Source: Hemibagrus wyckioides (Eukaryota > Chordata > Actinopteri > Siluriformes > Bagridae). Taken from it: a DNA stretch of 64,000 nt. The notes below the pieces were generated by a model. It did no database searches. It saw only the letters and a list, made by a program, of their open reading frames with translations, and was not told the origin of the DNA. Shown piece after piece: positions 51,728-63,688 of the stretch. The position numbers were made by a program, and so were the translations under genes. Every line of letters starts with the position of its first letter. The stretch's first letter is position 1. The stretch lies in contig NC_080727.1 of assembly GCF_019097595.1 (NCBI RefSeq), forward strand, positions 6,329,501 through 6,393,500, in the 5' to 3' direction.

Positions 51728-51853
51728 GTGAATCTGGTGCTGGATGACGGACGTTCTCTGGGTCTAATGATCCGCGGTGGAGCAGAATACGCTCTGGGGA
51801 TCTACATCACCGGAGTGGACAGAGGTTCTGCAGCAGAGTGTGGAGGGCTGAAG
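51728..51853 (+). CDS. whrn: whirlin exon 3 (first half of PDZ2)
   Basis: This exon has 42 codons in phase 0-0, with acceptor cttttctgtcccag and donor ctgaag|gtaaag. It encodes the start of the second PDZ domain: strand A (VNLVL), the carboxylate-binding loop in the form RSLGL, strand B (MIRGGAEY), then the LGIYITGV strand and GSAAECGGLK. The SLGL loop and RGG motif hold the C-terminal carboxylate of PDZ ligands such as usherin and ADGRV1 in this family. Length and both phases match what I recall of human exon 3 (about residues 280-321). Compared with human PDZ2 the changes are conservative, for example MIRGG for TIRGG and DRGSAAECGG for DPGSEAEGSG. The frame stays open for 29 codons into the intron before a stop, but the strong donor argues that this read-through is not coding. 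Confidence 0.97.
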
Positions 51854-53447
51854 GTAAAGCCTCACCGAATCCACCATAGAAAAAAAATCCAGCGCCGAGT
51901 TTCATACAAGTTCTCACCTGCACACCTTTCATGTTTCTGATGTCTCTCAGCATTATATTTCACCATATATTCTCAGTATCTCTCATTTCTGTCACTGCCT
52001 CCCACCTTCAATCGAGCTTTCATTTTCTCTCTCCCTAACTTGCAACCTTGCCATTTCTTTTCTCTGTTTGATCCAATCTTACGTTGATGTGCGCATCTCT
52101 GTCAAGCCTCTGTGATAAAGCTAACACGTTGTGCGGTTACAGGCTGTTTGTGTACCTTGGGTGTGTGTGCAGACCTAAACAGGTGTCTAGCTGGTGTCAC
52201 GATCTCATCAGTCAGCTTCAATGTCCTTGTGAGCCCCTCACACACACTGCAGGTTGATTCACAATTCAGCCTGGCACTATGCAACCACATGTCACAGTTA
52301 CACTCATTTTTAGGGCCGACTGGTTTTTAGATTTATTTGCCACCCCCATTTGTTTTTAAAGTGCCAATTTGTAATTCTTCAAGTCCTCTGCTCCCTGAAA
52401 GATGAGCTGCAGTTGCACAGAAAAACGTTGATAAGTCCTTGGCATTCTCTTCAACAGACTCCACCTGCTGTGTATAAATAATGTGTGTGTGTGTGTGTTG
52501 GATGAGGGGGTGAGGCATAGCCTGAGAAAACACATGGATAGATTTTGGCTTTTCTCATCTAGAGATTTCTCGTGCATCACTCTCAATCAGAAGATAAGTT
52601 TTAAAAATCTCAAAATCAAGATTTCACACATCCTACTTCTACATTTATAACCATACTTAAAGAGACAACATTACTGCCACCTTTTACAGAATTATTACGC
52701 TAACACTGGGAGATCAGCTCATAGTCTGAGTATCAGAGGCATCCACGTCTATCTCGGAGGTAAAATTCACTCCTCTACTCTCCGTTCCCGCTAACACTGA
52801 TGGGGAAAACATTCCCGATTGACTCACTCACTTCTGTTCTGCTGTTTTTAATGTCTTTTCATTAAGCCGTTTAAACATTTGTACAAAGCGCGCTCCTCTG
52901 TTTTGATGAGGATGTGATAGAAGGAGCATCGCCGATGTTTTGACAGGTATCTGAACCAATCAGGATTATGACAGATTCTCAATGGCATTGTGGATATGTA
53001 TATGTAGTGGCATATAAAGCATGGAGAAACGCGAGCGTGAACAGACGATTGACTGCATTGCAGTGTCGTGTCACGGATATCTGAAATTATACCATTTATA
53101 CTGATGTAGAAACTTCACATTCACTTACACAGTGCATCTTTTAAACTTTCTCTCCTGTTCGTTTTGGTGTATGTGTCCCTGCCATGAGTGTGTGCACTGC
53201 CTCTGAGTAACAATGCTGTGTAATTTACTCAGACAACCTGCCTTTATTCCATTTTCACAGCACATTGCTTCTCCATTTGGTGCTTTGATTCGAGATGAAT
53301 CTCATCATTACACAGGGTCATGGAAATTTCAAGCTTGTGGAGGAATGGGTGTTTTCTTTTTGAGGCAGACGTTTAGATTTAAACGATCAGAAGATCAGGC
53401 TGTGTGTTTTATTAGTGCTCCTGGAATGAATCCATTTAAAGCCTAGT

Positions 53448-53469
53448 GAGAGAGAGAGAGAGAGAGAGA
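53448..53469 (+). repeat. (GA)n microsatellite
   Basis: Dinucleotide run. Confidence 0.93.
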
Positions 53470-53790
53470 TGAATGACGAGAGCTGTAGAGGTTTGTCTTG
53501 GGGTAGGGGACCTTGTATTGTCTGATAACTACAAACATCATAGCTCACACACCTGCGAGAAGATTAAACTCACGGAGTTTTTATATAATTGGCACTATGT
53601 TTGTGTTCAGAGGAGCACACAAAACACGATTACTTAGGAACTGATTATGTTTGTACTATGACAAATCAAATCAAAGCAATGAAAAGATCGATAGCTTTAA
53701 GAAACAGAATGGATATTATTGTACGGATTTAAATAGCGTTCATTAAATTAATTAATTAATTAGTGTTAAGAGATATATACTGTATGTATA

Positions 53791-54221
53791 TATAAGGCAT
53801 AACATTATGACTACCTGCGTAATATTGTGTTGGTCCCCCTCAGCTCCTCTGTTGGATCAGGCCACACAGGCCAGCCTTCGCTCCTCACGTGCGTCAATGA
53901 GCCTTGGCCACCCATGACCCTGTCGCCGGTTCACCACTGTTCCTTCCTTGGACTACTTTTGATAGATACTGACCACTGCAGACCCCCACAAGAGCTGCAG
54001 TTTTGGAGATGCTCTGATCCAGTCGTCTAGCCATCACAATTCGGCCCTTGTCAACTCGCTCAAATCCTTACGCTTGTCCATTTTTCCTGCTTCTAACACA
54101 TCAACTCTGAGGACAAAATGTTCACTTGCTGCCTAATATATCCCATCCACTAACAGGTGCCATGATGATCATCAGTGTTATTCACTTCACCTGTCACTGC
54201 TCATAATGTTATGCCTGATCG

Positions 54222-54226
<5 letters not shown>
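53791..54226 (-). mobile_element. Tc1-like element, family A copy 9
   Basis: A copy in intron 3 has a shortened left end (taaggcataacattatgact) and an intact right end (taatgttatgcctgatcggt). It abuts a (TA)n tract at 54229-54266. Only part of the transposase N-terminal domain remains. Confidence 0.85.
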
Positions 54227-54228
<2 letters not shown>

Positions 54229-54275
<47 letters not shown>

Positions 54276-54279
54276 TTTT
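54229..54279 (+). repeat. (TA)n then poly-T
   Basis: TA run to 54266, then a T run. It abuts Tc1-like copy 9, which probably inserted at a TA of this tract. Confidence 0.95.
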
Positions 54280-56489
54280 CCCTTTTGAGAACTACTGGTG
54301 TAAGGGACACCAAAAATGAAAGCCTGTTCTTTTTAAGGTAACTAGAATATGGATTTGTACACTAAAGGGTGAAATGATGATCTTCAAGTGAACTTGAGTG
54401 TATTTCACTCTATGGGTAAAAGTGATCCACTCCAGGGAATGTTTATCTTATAAATTGTCCTCTCGTCATATTGTCCATATTTTCACATTTTACAGTGTCT
54501 GGGAAAGGCACATTGCTTTATTGTAATATGCTGATCAGACCGACTGTCTTCTGGATAAATCATTTGAAGGAAGAAAAGAAGCAAGATGAATAAAAATGTA
54601 ATTATAAAAATTCTTTATAGGTAAAAAGTGAGTTTTAAATGAAATGATTCATCATCTGGGCTGCTCATAATTTATTATATTGGGGGGAAAAAAACATAAT
54701 TCAGCTAAACATTAATGAGGACATTAGGAAGGGTATGCTGGCTTTATACAGCCATATCGCAAACAGCAGACGTCCACAGTTTGGAGGGAATTTGTATGAA
54801 AACAAACCTATAACTGATTCTTGGGACAGACTCTACTAAAAGTAGGCCAAGTGTACAAAATGACTGATGGATAAATCCCTACAAACACATGGAGTACTGT
54901 TAGAAAAAGAAGCAAATGCAACTAGATTTGTGCAATTTTTCTACAATCTACAATTTTATCAGAAGTCCCAACCCCTATACCACAGCTTGTTTGGTAATAC
55001 AGTAATACAGTCATCCTACTGCTTTGTGCCTTGCTTGTTTTTGCCTTCCATTTTTTGATAATGATGTACAGAATGATGATCTTTAGATGAGTCTAGGTTT
55101 AAATACTTCGATTTTTGGCTCAGGTAGGTTGCTCTACAGCCAGGAATAATCACTGGTGTATTTAATCAGCTCTAGGTAGGTGAAACAAAATGAATCATTT
55201 TCAGTGAATTTTCAGATTGAAGGGAGAAAACTCAATCTGATTGCTTCTGTAATTATATATTTTTTTCCTCTGCAACTGACACCCAAAATTCCAAAAAGGC
55301 ATTTACACAACCAGACGGGCATAATCTTCATTCACAACAACAAGAAATCCATCACAGAAGCCCTTCGGTGATCACTAGCTGAAAGCATGGATGCAGTCTT
55401 ATCCGCATGCCTTATTGTATTAGTATTAGCTCTAATGCTTTTGGGTGTGGTTCTACAGCTGAGCCTTGAGATGGAGAAATGATGGATAAGGGATAAATAG
55501 GGGAAAGGGTGAGGCTTGGACAGCATGGACCCTGGCCATGACAGATCTGGAAATGAGCAAGCAAACTCCTGATCCAGGACACTTGACATTTTGAGTGATG
55601 GCGTTGGTGCGGCAGAAGCAGGCAAGTCTTTACACACGCATTTGTATCAGCAGAATAGAAAGAAAGGCTCTCCATTTCACACTGGCTCTCCCAGCCATCA
55701 GAGAGTGGTATATACAGGCGACTTTATATGGCATATCCAGTCAGATCATATAATATCTGTAATATTTGATCATACGGATTTGGCAACATATAGCTAGATT
55801 TATCTGCGAATATTTTAGCCTTTAATCTATTAGACAGAGAACCAATAAACTTTACTGGGGCGACCCAGAAATAGCACCTGTTGTGTTTTCTATGCCGAGG
55901 TAATAAGAATCTGTCAAATTGATTATTTTCACTGCACCAGAATCAGGGATCAAGCTGAAGGCGATGAAGATGATGATGATGGTGTACAAATGATGGCGCT
56001 GTCTCCATTTTACTCATCTGGGATGGCTGTGATGGATGGATTTAATCCCATCTCCTCAATAAAGATTATGACCATTGTTCTCCACAGGCCACACCGGTGT
56101 TTGTTTCAATGCGTTATCTGTCCTCCTCTTTTATTTTCAGCCTTCGTTCCTGGAGGAAAAGACAAGAAATGTACGGCTGTAAAATGCCAGAGGTCTTAAT
56201 AGCTAATGCCTCCCATAGACTGTTAATGAGATGTAATAATGAGGTCACACAGTGGGAGCTCGCTTGGATCATTGGAGTTGGGATGCACATTGTTTCTCGT
56301 ACACGATCAAATAGCAAAATGCACACCAGGGCAGAATGTTGGTCAGACACACTTTCCGTTAACATCACATTCAAAACAAGTTGTTTTCCTTTTATACCAC
56401 AGTGAACTGCAAATGTTTTGCCAACATCTGCACATGTTTGTGTTGAATGGACTCAGTCAAGGGTCTATGAGTTCATGCATGTACTCTAA

Positions 56490-57436
56490 GAGTGTCTATG
56501 GGAATCATTAGACTTTCAGAGTGTCTATGGGAGTGGGAAAGTACTGTTAAAGTGTTTGTGGGATAAGGTGGTTGCACTGGGAGTGTCTGTGGGAGTGGAC
56601 AGGTGTAGACCAAATGTCTTTGGGAGTGGACAGTTGTAGTCAGAGTGTCTGTGAGAGTGGACAGGTGTGGTCAGAGTGTATGTGGGAGTGGACAGGTGTA
56701 GTCAGAGTGTCTGTGGGAATAGACAGGTGATCTAAGAATGCCTGTGGGAATGGACAGGTGTAGTCAGCGTGTCTGTGGGAGTGGACAGGTGCTGTCAGAG
56801 TGTATGTGGGAATGGACAGGTGATCTAAGAGTGTCTGTGGGAATGGACAGGTGTAGTCAGAGTGTCTGTGGGAGTGGACAGGTGCTGTCAGAGTGTATGT
56901 GGGGGTGGACAGGTGATGTCTGTGGGAATGGACAGGTGTATTCAGAGTGTCTGTGGGAGTGGACAGGTGATCTGAGAATGTCTGTGGGAATGGACAGGTG
57001 TATTCAGAGTGTCTGTGGGAATGGACAGGTGATCTGAGAATGTCTGTGGGAATGGACAGGTGTATTCAGAGTGTCTGTGGGAGTGGACAGGTGTATTCAG
57101 AGTGTCTGTGGGAGTGGACAGGTGATCTGAGAATGTCTGTGGGAATGGACACATGTAGTCAGAGTGTCTGTGGGAGTGGACAGGTGATCTGAGAATGTCT
57201 GTGGGAATGGACAGGTGTATTCAGAGTGTCTGTGGGAGTGGACAGGTGTATTCAGAGTGTCTGTGGGAGTGGACAGGTGATCTGAGAATGTCTGTGGGAA
57301 TGGACACATGTAGTCAGAGTGTCTGTGGGAGTGGACAGGTGATCTGAGAATGTCTGTGGGAATGGACAGGTGATCTACGAATGTCTGTGGGAATGGAGCG
57401 GTGTAGTCAGCGTGTCTGGGGGAGTGGGAGTGTCTG
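56490..57436 (+). repeat. 31-bp minisatellite, about 30 units
   Basis: Units of the type gagtgtctgtgggagtggac aggtgtagtca are repeated with variants (gggaatgg, gatctgagaa, gtattca). Outer units at the left are more diverged. A 155-bp (five-unit) block is repeated almost exactly, marked by the rare variant acacatgtag at both about 57150 and 57305. Open frames across it arise because 31 is not a multiple of 3 and no unit frame has stops. Confidence 0.93.
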
Positions 57437-60200
57437 CAGAAGTGGGTGGTGGCTGTCCACCAGTGTGATTGCTGGAATGGATTAACACTGGAATTAAGAC
57501 AACAGCACAGCTCTAACTTGTGTCTTCAAAACACTCTGCTTTTGCCCTCTAACATTATATATTGTGTATCCTTTCTATATAAAGCAACACTGCCAGATTT
57601 TACCATTAAACCACTGGAAGGATCAAGTTCAATAACTTTGTTAAATGGAGAACGGGTTATACACCAAGGCATTTTTCATTGTGCGACTGTAAAGCATTTT
57701 AATGGAAGAGGCTCATAATTCACAATGTTCAAATTACTAAAGCTGTTGTTAAAAAAAGAAAAGAGCCTATTTAAGCTTTCATTCATTCTGCTGAGAAATT
57801 AGATTACACTGAAGCTCAGCTCAGATGATACTGTGATCTGCATACTGAAATTGTAGGAGTGCATCTGTCGGTGTATTTAACGTCCCAGGATCCAGTCATG
57901 TTATGTTTATAGTCCATGGGCCACACAGGAAATAAGTGTTACACAGATTGCATCCTGGTGGGAACATATTTTTGACAATTTGCATGCTATGGCAGTATAG
58001 TCCTTCTTTAGTAAAAAATGAAGCCGCATTTGTCATCGCACTTTCAATGGACTGTCACCAACATCTCGACGTTATCCCTTAGCACTTTTCCAACTAACAT
58101 CCAAGGCGTAAGAGGACTGAGCTGATTTCTTTCTGACAGATGAAATGGGATGGGATGGAAATGGCAGATTTTTTTGGGGTTCAGAGAAAAGGTTTTTAAT
58201 GCTACATGCCTCTCACCACCCTCCTTCCACCCCCACCCCGCTCTGTATCACATATATATGTAGGCCAGTGTCCTGTATAATCATTTAGGACACAGTTCAT
58301 GTGACAGGACTAACAAGCAGTCCTGGTTTATATATGAAGGTATAGCCTGGACAGCCAGAAGAGTTCAAACCTAATTAAAACATGATAACATTCCTGTTTG
58401 CATTCTTGCATTCTCCACTTCTAAAGAATTCACTTTCGCTTTTCAGAATTTGTCCGTAGCTTACTTCCCATGGGTCCAACTATGTGTATGCTTTTTTCTA
58501 GTCACGTTCACATCCAGGCAATCCGTCGAACGATATATGGGCCACGTTCAGATTTTTCTCTAGCACAGCCCTCGATAAGAAGCATTTCAGCTTAAGACAA
58601 GCACTTTCATAATAATTAGAGGATAGAAAATACGGACTGAGCAAAGATGGCATTTTTTCACTTAAGCTGTCAAAAGCCTAAAACAAAATAGTACAAAAAA
58701 AGTCCAAACATTATGTTAATATTTACACCCTTAAAAGTTTCTTGTATTCACAGTCGCATGCTTGAGTCGATTTTCTGTACACGGCATTCAGCTTATGGAA
58801 ATCGCCCGTTTGTAGTCCACGCTTTTGAGGCTGTCAGACGTTTCTCGAGTAGAAATGTGAGAACAGGGATAGAAAATGCAGACTGAAGGTTTTATTTAAA
58901 GCATTTTCCGTCCAGTGAAAGGCAAAGAACACGTTTTATAATTACAGCGGAAGTTCAAAGGCAGCAAATCTCCAGTATCCAGGTGGGATTATCCACGAAT
59001 GCAAGGATGAAACTTGGGCTTGAAGATTTTTTATTTATTTTATTTTATTTTTTCAGAAATGCAAATTTTTTGTATCCGTGCAAGAGCCACTGAAATTCAG
59101 TTCATAAGAATCAGTTCATACGCTCCAAGCAGAAGGAATATCAGGATGAATCAAGCAGATCAGAAGGGTGAGAGGAGCAGCGGCATAGAAGTGTGACAAG
59201 ATCTGACATATCACATCAGGCAGAGACAGACTGACAGATTGACAGACAGAGCAGAGAGTATGTTCTGATGCAGTGGTTTAAAGGGTGTACATTATGATTG
59301 GAGTGTAATATGGGGCTGCGGCAAGTCTAGATGTGAAAGCATAACTAAAAAGAAGAGCCAGAAGGTAATGCCAGCATGCTGCCACTCCAACCATCAACAA
59401 GCCTGAGTGATTACACACCTTAAGCATTCATTAATATCATTATCTTTGGAAGGGCTGCTTAATTACCCTTGAGATTTTTCTGGGGTTGCAGAAGGTCAAG
59501 GCAAGAATCGATCCAGAGAGCAAAAGAGCGAGAGTGCTTATTTCTCCAGGAAATCATTTAATGCAGACAATGCATATTTAGAACTTCTTATTTGGCCAGT
59601 TTTCTTGATCAATTTGCCATGTTTAGAGCCAGAAATAAAGACATACACTGATGATAGAGTGGCATACTTCAGTGCTATTTTGAAATCCTGTTTTGGTCTG
59701 ATAACTTTATTACCTATCAGAATCCTAAAATGATTTTCCTGAAGACTTGTTCCTTTTCATTTCCATTTATCAGCCATGAAAATACAGTTAAAAAGAGAAA
59801 AATACATTTATTAAAGTTATTCAGGCCAGGTAGTAATTTGAAGGACTGATGTGAATAAATGAAATCCAATAAATGAAATCTTATATCATTACAAATATTG
59901 TCACTGAGCTATGGTGCACACTCAGATGTGCATAGGAAGACATAAGAGGCATAGGAAGATGGAAAATGCAACATAAGGAGAAAAGAAAAGATGTATGTGA
60001 ATACTGGGAGGATATTGACTCGAGATGAATCAATGGCCAAAGTAGGAGGGGTTCTGAGATAAGTGAGACGAAGACATTCTCACATAAAGAGACACTGGAG
60101 AGATTTTTTTTGTTTTTTCGTATTGTGCGTTTATATATCTATGCGTGTGTTATTTATCATGTTCTTATATGTTCTGGTCATATTCCTCTGTCTTTCTATT

Positions 60201-60299
60201 ACCTTTCATCACCTCATCTGTTGCACAGCTGGGCAAGGCGCAATGTAATCAGGGGTTGGATGGAAATCCAGCTGTGCAACAGATGATGTGGTAAAAGGT
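60201..60299. repeat. inverted repeat just upstream of whirlin exon 4
   Basis: Arms of 32 bp (60201-60232 and 60268-60299), matching at 29 positions by hand alignment, are separated by 35 bp. The innermost 18 bp (tctgttgcacagctgg and its complement) are exact. The right arm ends 50 bp before exon 4, between the likely branch region and more distant intron. Confidence 0.85.
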
Positions 60300-60349
60300 C
60301 CCACCTCGACCCACCACCTGACCCTCTCTTCGGCTCCGGTGCTCCTCAG

Positions 60350-60558
60350 GTGGGCGATCAGATCTTGGAGGTGAACGGGCGGAGCTTCCTGAGCATTCCT
60401 CACGACGAGGCAGTGCGCATGCTCAAGTCTTCACGCCACCTCATGATGACTGTGAAGGATGTGGGACGGCTGCCACACGCCCGCACCGTGGTGGGAGAGA
60501 CCAAGTGGATCGCTAGTTCCCAGATCACAGACAGCTCGGCCAGCAGCAGTGTAGCAGG
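60350..60558 (+). CDS. whrn: whirlin exon 4 (second half of PDZ2 and downstream segment)
   Basis: This exon is 209 nt (69 codons plus 2 nt), phase 0 to 2, with acceptor ggtgctcctcag and donor gcagg|gtgaga. It completes PDZ2: VGDQILEVNGRSF (the strand pair after the short helix), then the ligand-groove helix HDEAVRMLKSSR. The leading His of that helix marks a class I PDZ that prefers S/T-x-hydrophobic C-termini. The final strand is LMMTVKDVGR. The conserved tail LPHARTVVGETKWIASSQI follows, then a Ser-rich stretch. The domain joins in frame with exon 3 (GGLK|VGDQ), as in human whirlin. A 32-bp-arm inverted repeat ends 50 bp upstream of the acceptor and is listed separately. Identification is essentially certain from the PDZ2 and KWIASS sequence. 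Confidence 0.97.
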
Positions 60559-60630
60559 GTGAGATAAAAACGAAGCATTGTAAATGCTTTATAGATTTTT
60601 AATGTTCTGTTACTTATGGAATGGAGAGCT

Positions 60631-60634
60631 TGTG

Positions 60635-60671
<37 letters not shown>
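60631..60671 (+). repeat. (GT)n tract after exon 4
   Basis: About 20 GT units with one CG, 70 bp downstream of the exon 4 donor. Intronic GU runs near donors can influence splicing through CELF- or TDP-43-type proteins; here that is only a possibility. Confidence 0.94.
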
Positions 60672-60675
<4 letters not shown>

Positions 60676-61379
60676 TCTATTGTGTGGAGCCTCATTTAAG
60701 CTCCAAATAATAGACTTGATAAATCATAAGTGTGTTCTGTACTCAGATTTATTTTTAAAGAGGCAGTACCAGCAGTCTAAATGTGTTCTTAAACCAGTAT
60801 TATTCCCAGGCATTGTAGAATATTACAAAGCCATTGGTTTTTACTGGTATTAGTTTATATCTGTATTGTATGCCTGTAAAACCGACGTGTTTTATACATC
60901 ATAAAATACCGCTTATGTAAAATTTCAGGGAATAAAGATTTAAACTTAATCAACCACACACTACTTCCTCTGAAAACGTGGCTTCCTCTTTATCTCGAGT
61001 CAGGAAAGGTTAATGGAGTTAGGCAGGCAGCTTAATTATGTATTAGTTCATGAAAACAGCATTGTTTATGGTGAGCAAGTTTTTATTTAGTTTTTACAAT
61101 TTGTATATTATTGTGTATCGAAAAATACAATACACTATTGTTCCAGCCATATCACTGTCACAAAGCAGCTCTACAGAAATCTTGTAAGTTCATATCTAGA
61201 ATCCTAATGAGCAAAGGAAAGACTCGCTGAGACAAAGAAAACTTAAAAGGAACAGACTCAAAAGGGAACCAGTGGTTTACTGAGAGAAACCAGACAGTGG
61301 GATGATAATGAATCATTAATGTTCCACAGTATGTTGTAAGAATAAAATAAAACAGTACTAAAACCTACGGTGCATATGC

Positions 61380-61918
61380 TACACCGGCCCGGCATAACAT
61401 TATGACCACCTGCCTTATATTGTGTTGGTCCCCCTTTTGGTGCCAAAACAGGCTTGACCCATCATGTACTGTGTATTCTGACACCGTTCTATCAGAACCA
61501 GCATTAACTTCAGCAATTTGAGAAACAGTAGCTCGTCTGTTGACTCAGATCACAGCGGGCCAGCCTTCGGTCCCTACGTGCATCAATGAGCCTTGGCCGT
61601 CCATGACCCTGTTCACCATTGTTCCTTCCTTGGTCAACTTTTGATAGATACTGACCACTACAGACCGGGAACACCCCACAAGAGCTGCAGTTTTGGAAAT
61701 GCTCTGATCCAGTCATCTAGCCATCACAATCTGGCCCTTTGTCAAACTAAATCCTTACGCTTGCCCATTTATCCTGCTTCTAACACATCAACTTTGAGGA
61801 CAAAATGTTCACTTGCTGCCTAATATATCCCACCCACTAACAGGTGCCATGATGAGGAGATAATCAGTGTTATTCACTTCACCTGTCACTGCTCATAATG
61901 TTATGCCTGATCAGTGTA
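61380..61918 (-). mobile_element. Tc1-like element, family A copy 10
   Basis: A 539-bp copy in intron 4 has both inverted ends (caccggcccggcataacatt, taatgttatgcctgatcagt) and TA flanks. The minus-strand transposase N-terminal region is broken by small indels and no catalytic core is present. Confidence 0.88.
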
Positions 61919-62517
61919 TATGGTCAGACATCTCACGGTGCATCTCTCAGCCCCTAAGGGCTGAAATAATGTGATAATTTGTGCTAATGTGCATATATCT
62001 TTATATCTACTTCACAAGCATTTTGTTCGAAGCCTCACTGAAATCGGCTGTTTTCTGGCTGTTAAGTTTGAGAGTTTGTGTTGTTTTCACTCATGTCTCT
62101 GCCTGACTAAACAGCCTGTGGGTGTTCAGGCGTTGTGTTTGTGCTTAATAAATTGCCAATTCTATGCTTAGACATGCTGATTTAATTTGAGTCCTGAAGC
62201 TGCACTAAGGTTGGGTTTAAATCCCCATTTTTGGAGTAGGCCTAGCGATAGCAATTTCACCTTCTTGTTTTCTATTTCGCCACATCTTTACAACCCCCAA
62301 GCAGCCCTGTGGCAGAAAAGAGTTGCGAAAATGGAGCAGTCTGCTCCCGGTGTCACAGCTGTACTCTTTTACTGAAGCATGAAGTTAAGCATGGAAACCC
62401 GATCAATGCCTTTATTCCTCAGGCATCTCCCAGGTTTTATTTTAAATGATGTGTGTCAAGAGTAGTGGCTTACACTCGGAGGGCTTTTGTATGCAGGTCT
62501 ATAAATACACGTGTTTA

Positions 62518-62518
<1 letters not shown>

Positions 62519-62549
<31 letters not shown>

Positions 62550-62564
62550 GGAGAGAGAGAGAGA
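62519..62564 (+). repeat. (GT)n-(GA)n microsatellite
   Basis: GT run, short break, GA run. Confidence 0.94.
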
Positions 62565-63284
62565 ATGAGGTGGTGGGTAAATTGCCCTTTGTTTCCAGTG
62601 CAAACACGTTTCCCATCAGCTTTAATGGAACGAGGCTGATGGAGGTTTAGCTATACTCACACGCCAGAGAAAAATGCAAGGTGGCGTTTTATAAAGGGGC
62701 CGTTTATTAGCTTATTTCTTGGCTCAGATGGAGTGAGGTACACCTACACAGAACAAGCCACAATCCCACAGGACCAGGCTGTGTTCGTACTGTTACAGTA
62801 CCATTTCATCCACGCTGCAGTGTAAGGCTCATTATAATGCCGGAGCAGGAGTGTAGGGTTCTCTCGTTTGTTCTTTACTTCTCAAGAATAACCAAGGAGC
62901 TGCGACTCCATACATTCTAAAGAACCATTTCTCATTTCTAGTCATCAGTGTCAGTGCAGATGATGTATAGAGTTAAGCGGAGCAGACGCTCTTCCATTCA
63001 AGATGCTCAACTTTTAGTCTATGATAGTTACATAACAGATATCTTACATTAACATCCTACAACTGTTAACATACAGTAATCTGCTGAAAAGAATGTAGAA
63101 AATAACTTGGATGTTCAGGATGTTCATTTTACTGTAGACATTTAGTCTGAAATATTGTGCTAATAGACAGTCCTAATAAACAGTAAACATACATTAGTGC
63201 TTCTGTTAATGGATGATGTGTATTACGAGTAAGATGATATAGTGTATTTTAGGGTGTAGAAGTCAAGTGGATATAGCAATGCAA

Positions 63285-63470
63285 CTGCAAAAGGCAGTGG
63301 TGGCTCTGCAGTTACTGATCAGAGGGTCCAGCGTTCAAGACTCTCTGCTCCAGAGGTACAGGGGTGTCATGGCTAACCCTGTGCTCTGACCGTTTGTCCT
63401 TTCTAACAAACTGGGATTTGTGGGAAAAAAAGGATTTCACTGTGCTGTAAGGTTTATGTGACAACTAAAG
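63285..63470 (+). mobile_element. SINE remnant near exon 5
   Basis: It has decayed promoter boxes (gcagtggtggctctgcagtt, agcgttcaagactc), the body piece ctaaccctgtgctctgacc and the 3' piece ggatttcactgtgctgtaag shared with the 12669-12880 family. It ends about 220 bp upstream of exon 5. Confidence 0.65.
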
Positions 63471-63688
63471 GCTTCTTCTACTTGCAGTATGCTTCTTTTT
63501 TGTTGTTAGTGTGCACAGTAACAATACAGTACGCTGTAAAACTGCCATTCATTAATAAGTACTGTTTCCCATAACTGTCAGAAGACGAAAAGTTTGTAAG
63601 TGTATCACTGTAGTCACTGGTTTTGAATTCTGCCAGAGTGCTTCTCTGCCACACTATTGATTTCCCATTATTTCTTTCTCTCCCGTAG

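Larger units (their letters stand above)
51854..60349 (+). other. whirlin intron 3
   Basis: This 8,496-bp intron runs from donor gtaaag to acceptor cctcag. It holds one Tc1-like copy (53791-54226) beside a TA array, a 31-bp minisatellite (56490-57436) and an inverted repeat near its 3' end (60201-60299). In 51854-53447, 54280-56489 and 57437-60200 nothing identifiable is seen beyond short (GT)n and (GA)n runs. Confidence 0.93.
60559..63688 (+). other. whirlin intron 4
   Basis: This 3,130-bp phase-2 intron runs from donor gtgaga to acceptor cccgtag. It holds a (GT)n tract just after exon 4, one Tc1-like copy (61380-61918), a (GT)n-(GA)n tract at 62519-62564 and a SINE remnant (63285-63470). 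The rest shows no feature. Confidence 0.9.

Noticed and set aside
51854..51940. Read-through of exon 3 into intron 3 as an alternative C-terminus
   Set aside because: The 29 extra residues have no similarity to whirlin, and the donor gtaaag matches the conserved exon boundary. Chance open frame.
53213..53446. 77-codon open frame on the plus strand in intron 3
   Set aside because: No motif, no matching splice phase and no family resemblance. Its length is within chance for this amount of sequence.
56738..57309. Several overlapping open frames (SECMWEWTG and HSHRHS types) on both strands
   Set aside because: They are translations of the 31-bp minisatellite, open in all frames because the unit has no stops. 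They have no start context, no splice support and no family.
56490..57436. Possible CRISPR-like array of direct repeats
   Set aside because: The units are contiguous with no unique spacers, in a vertebrate intron. It is a minisatellite.
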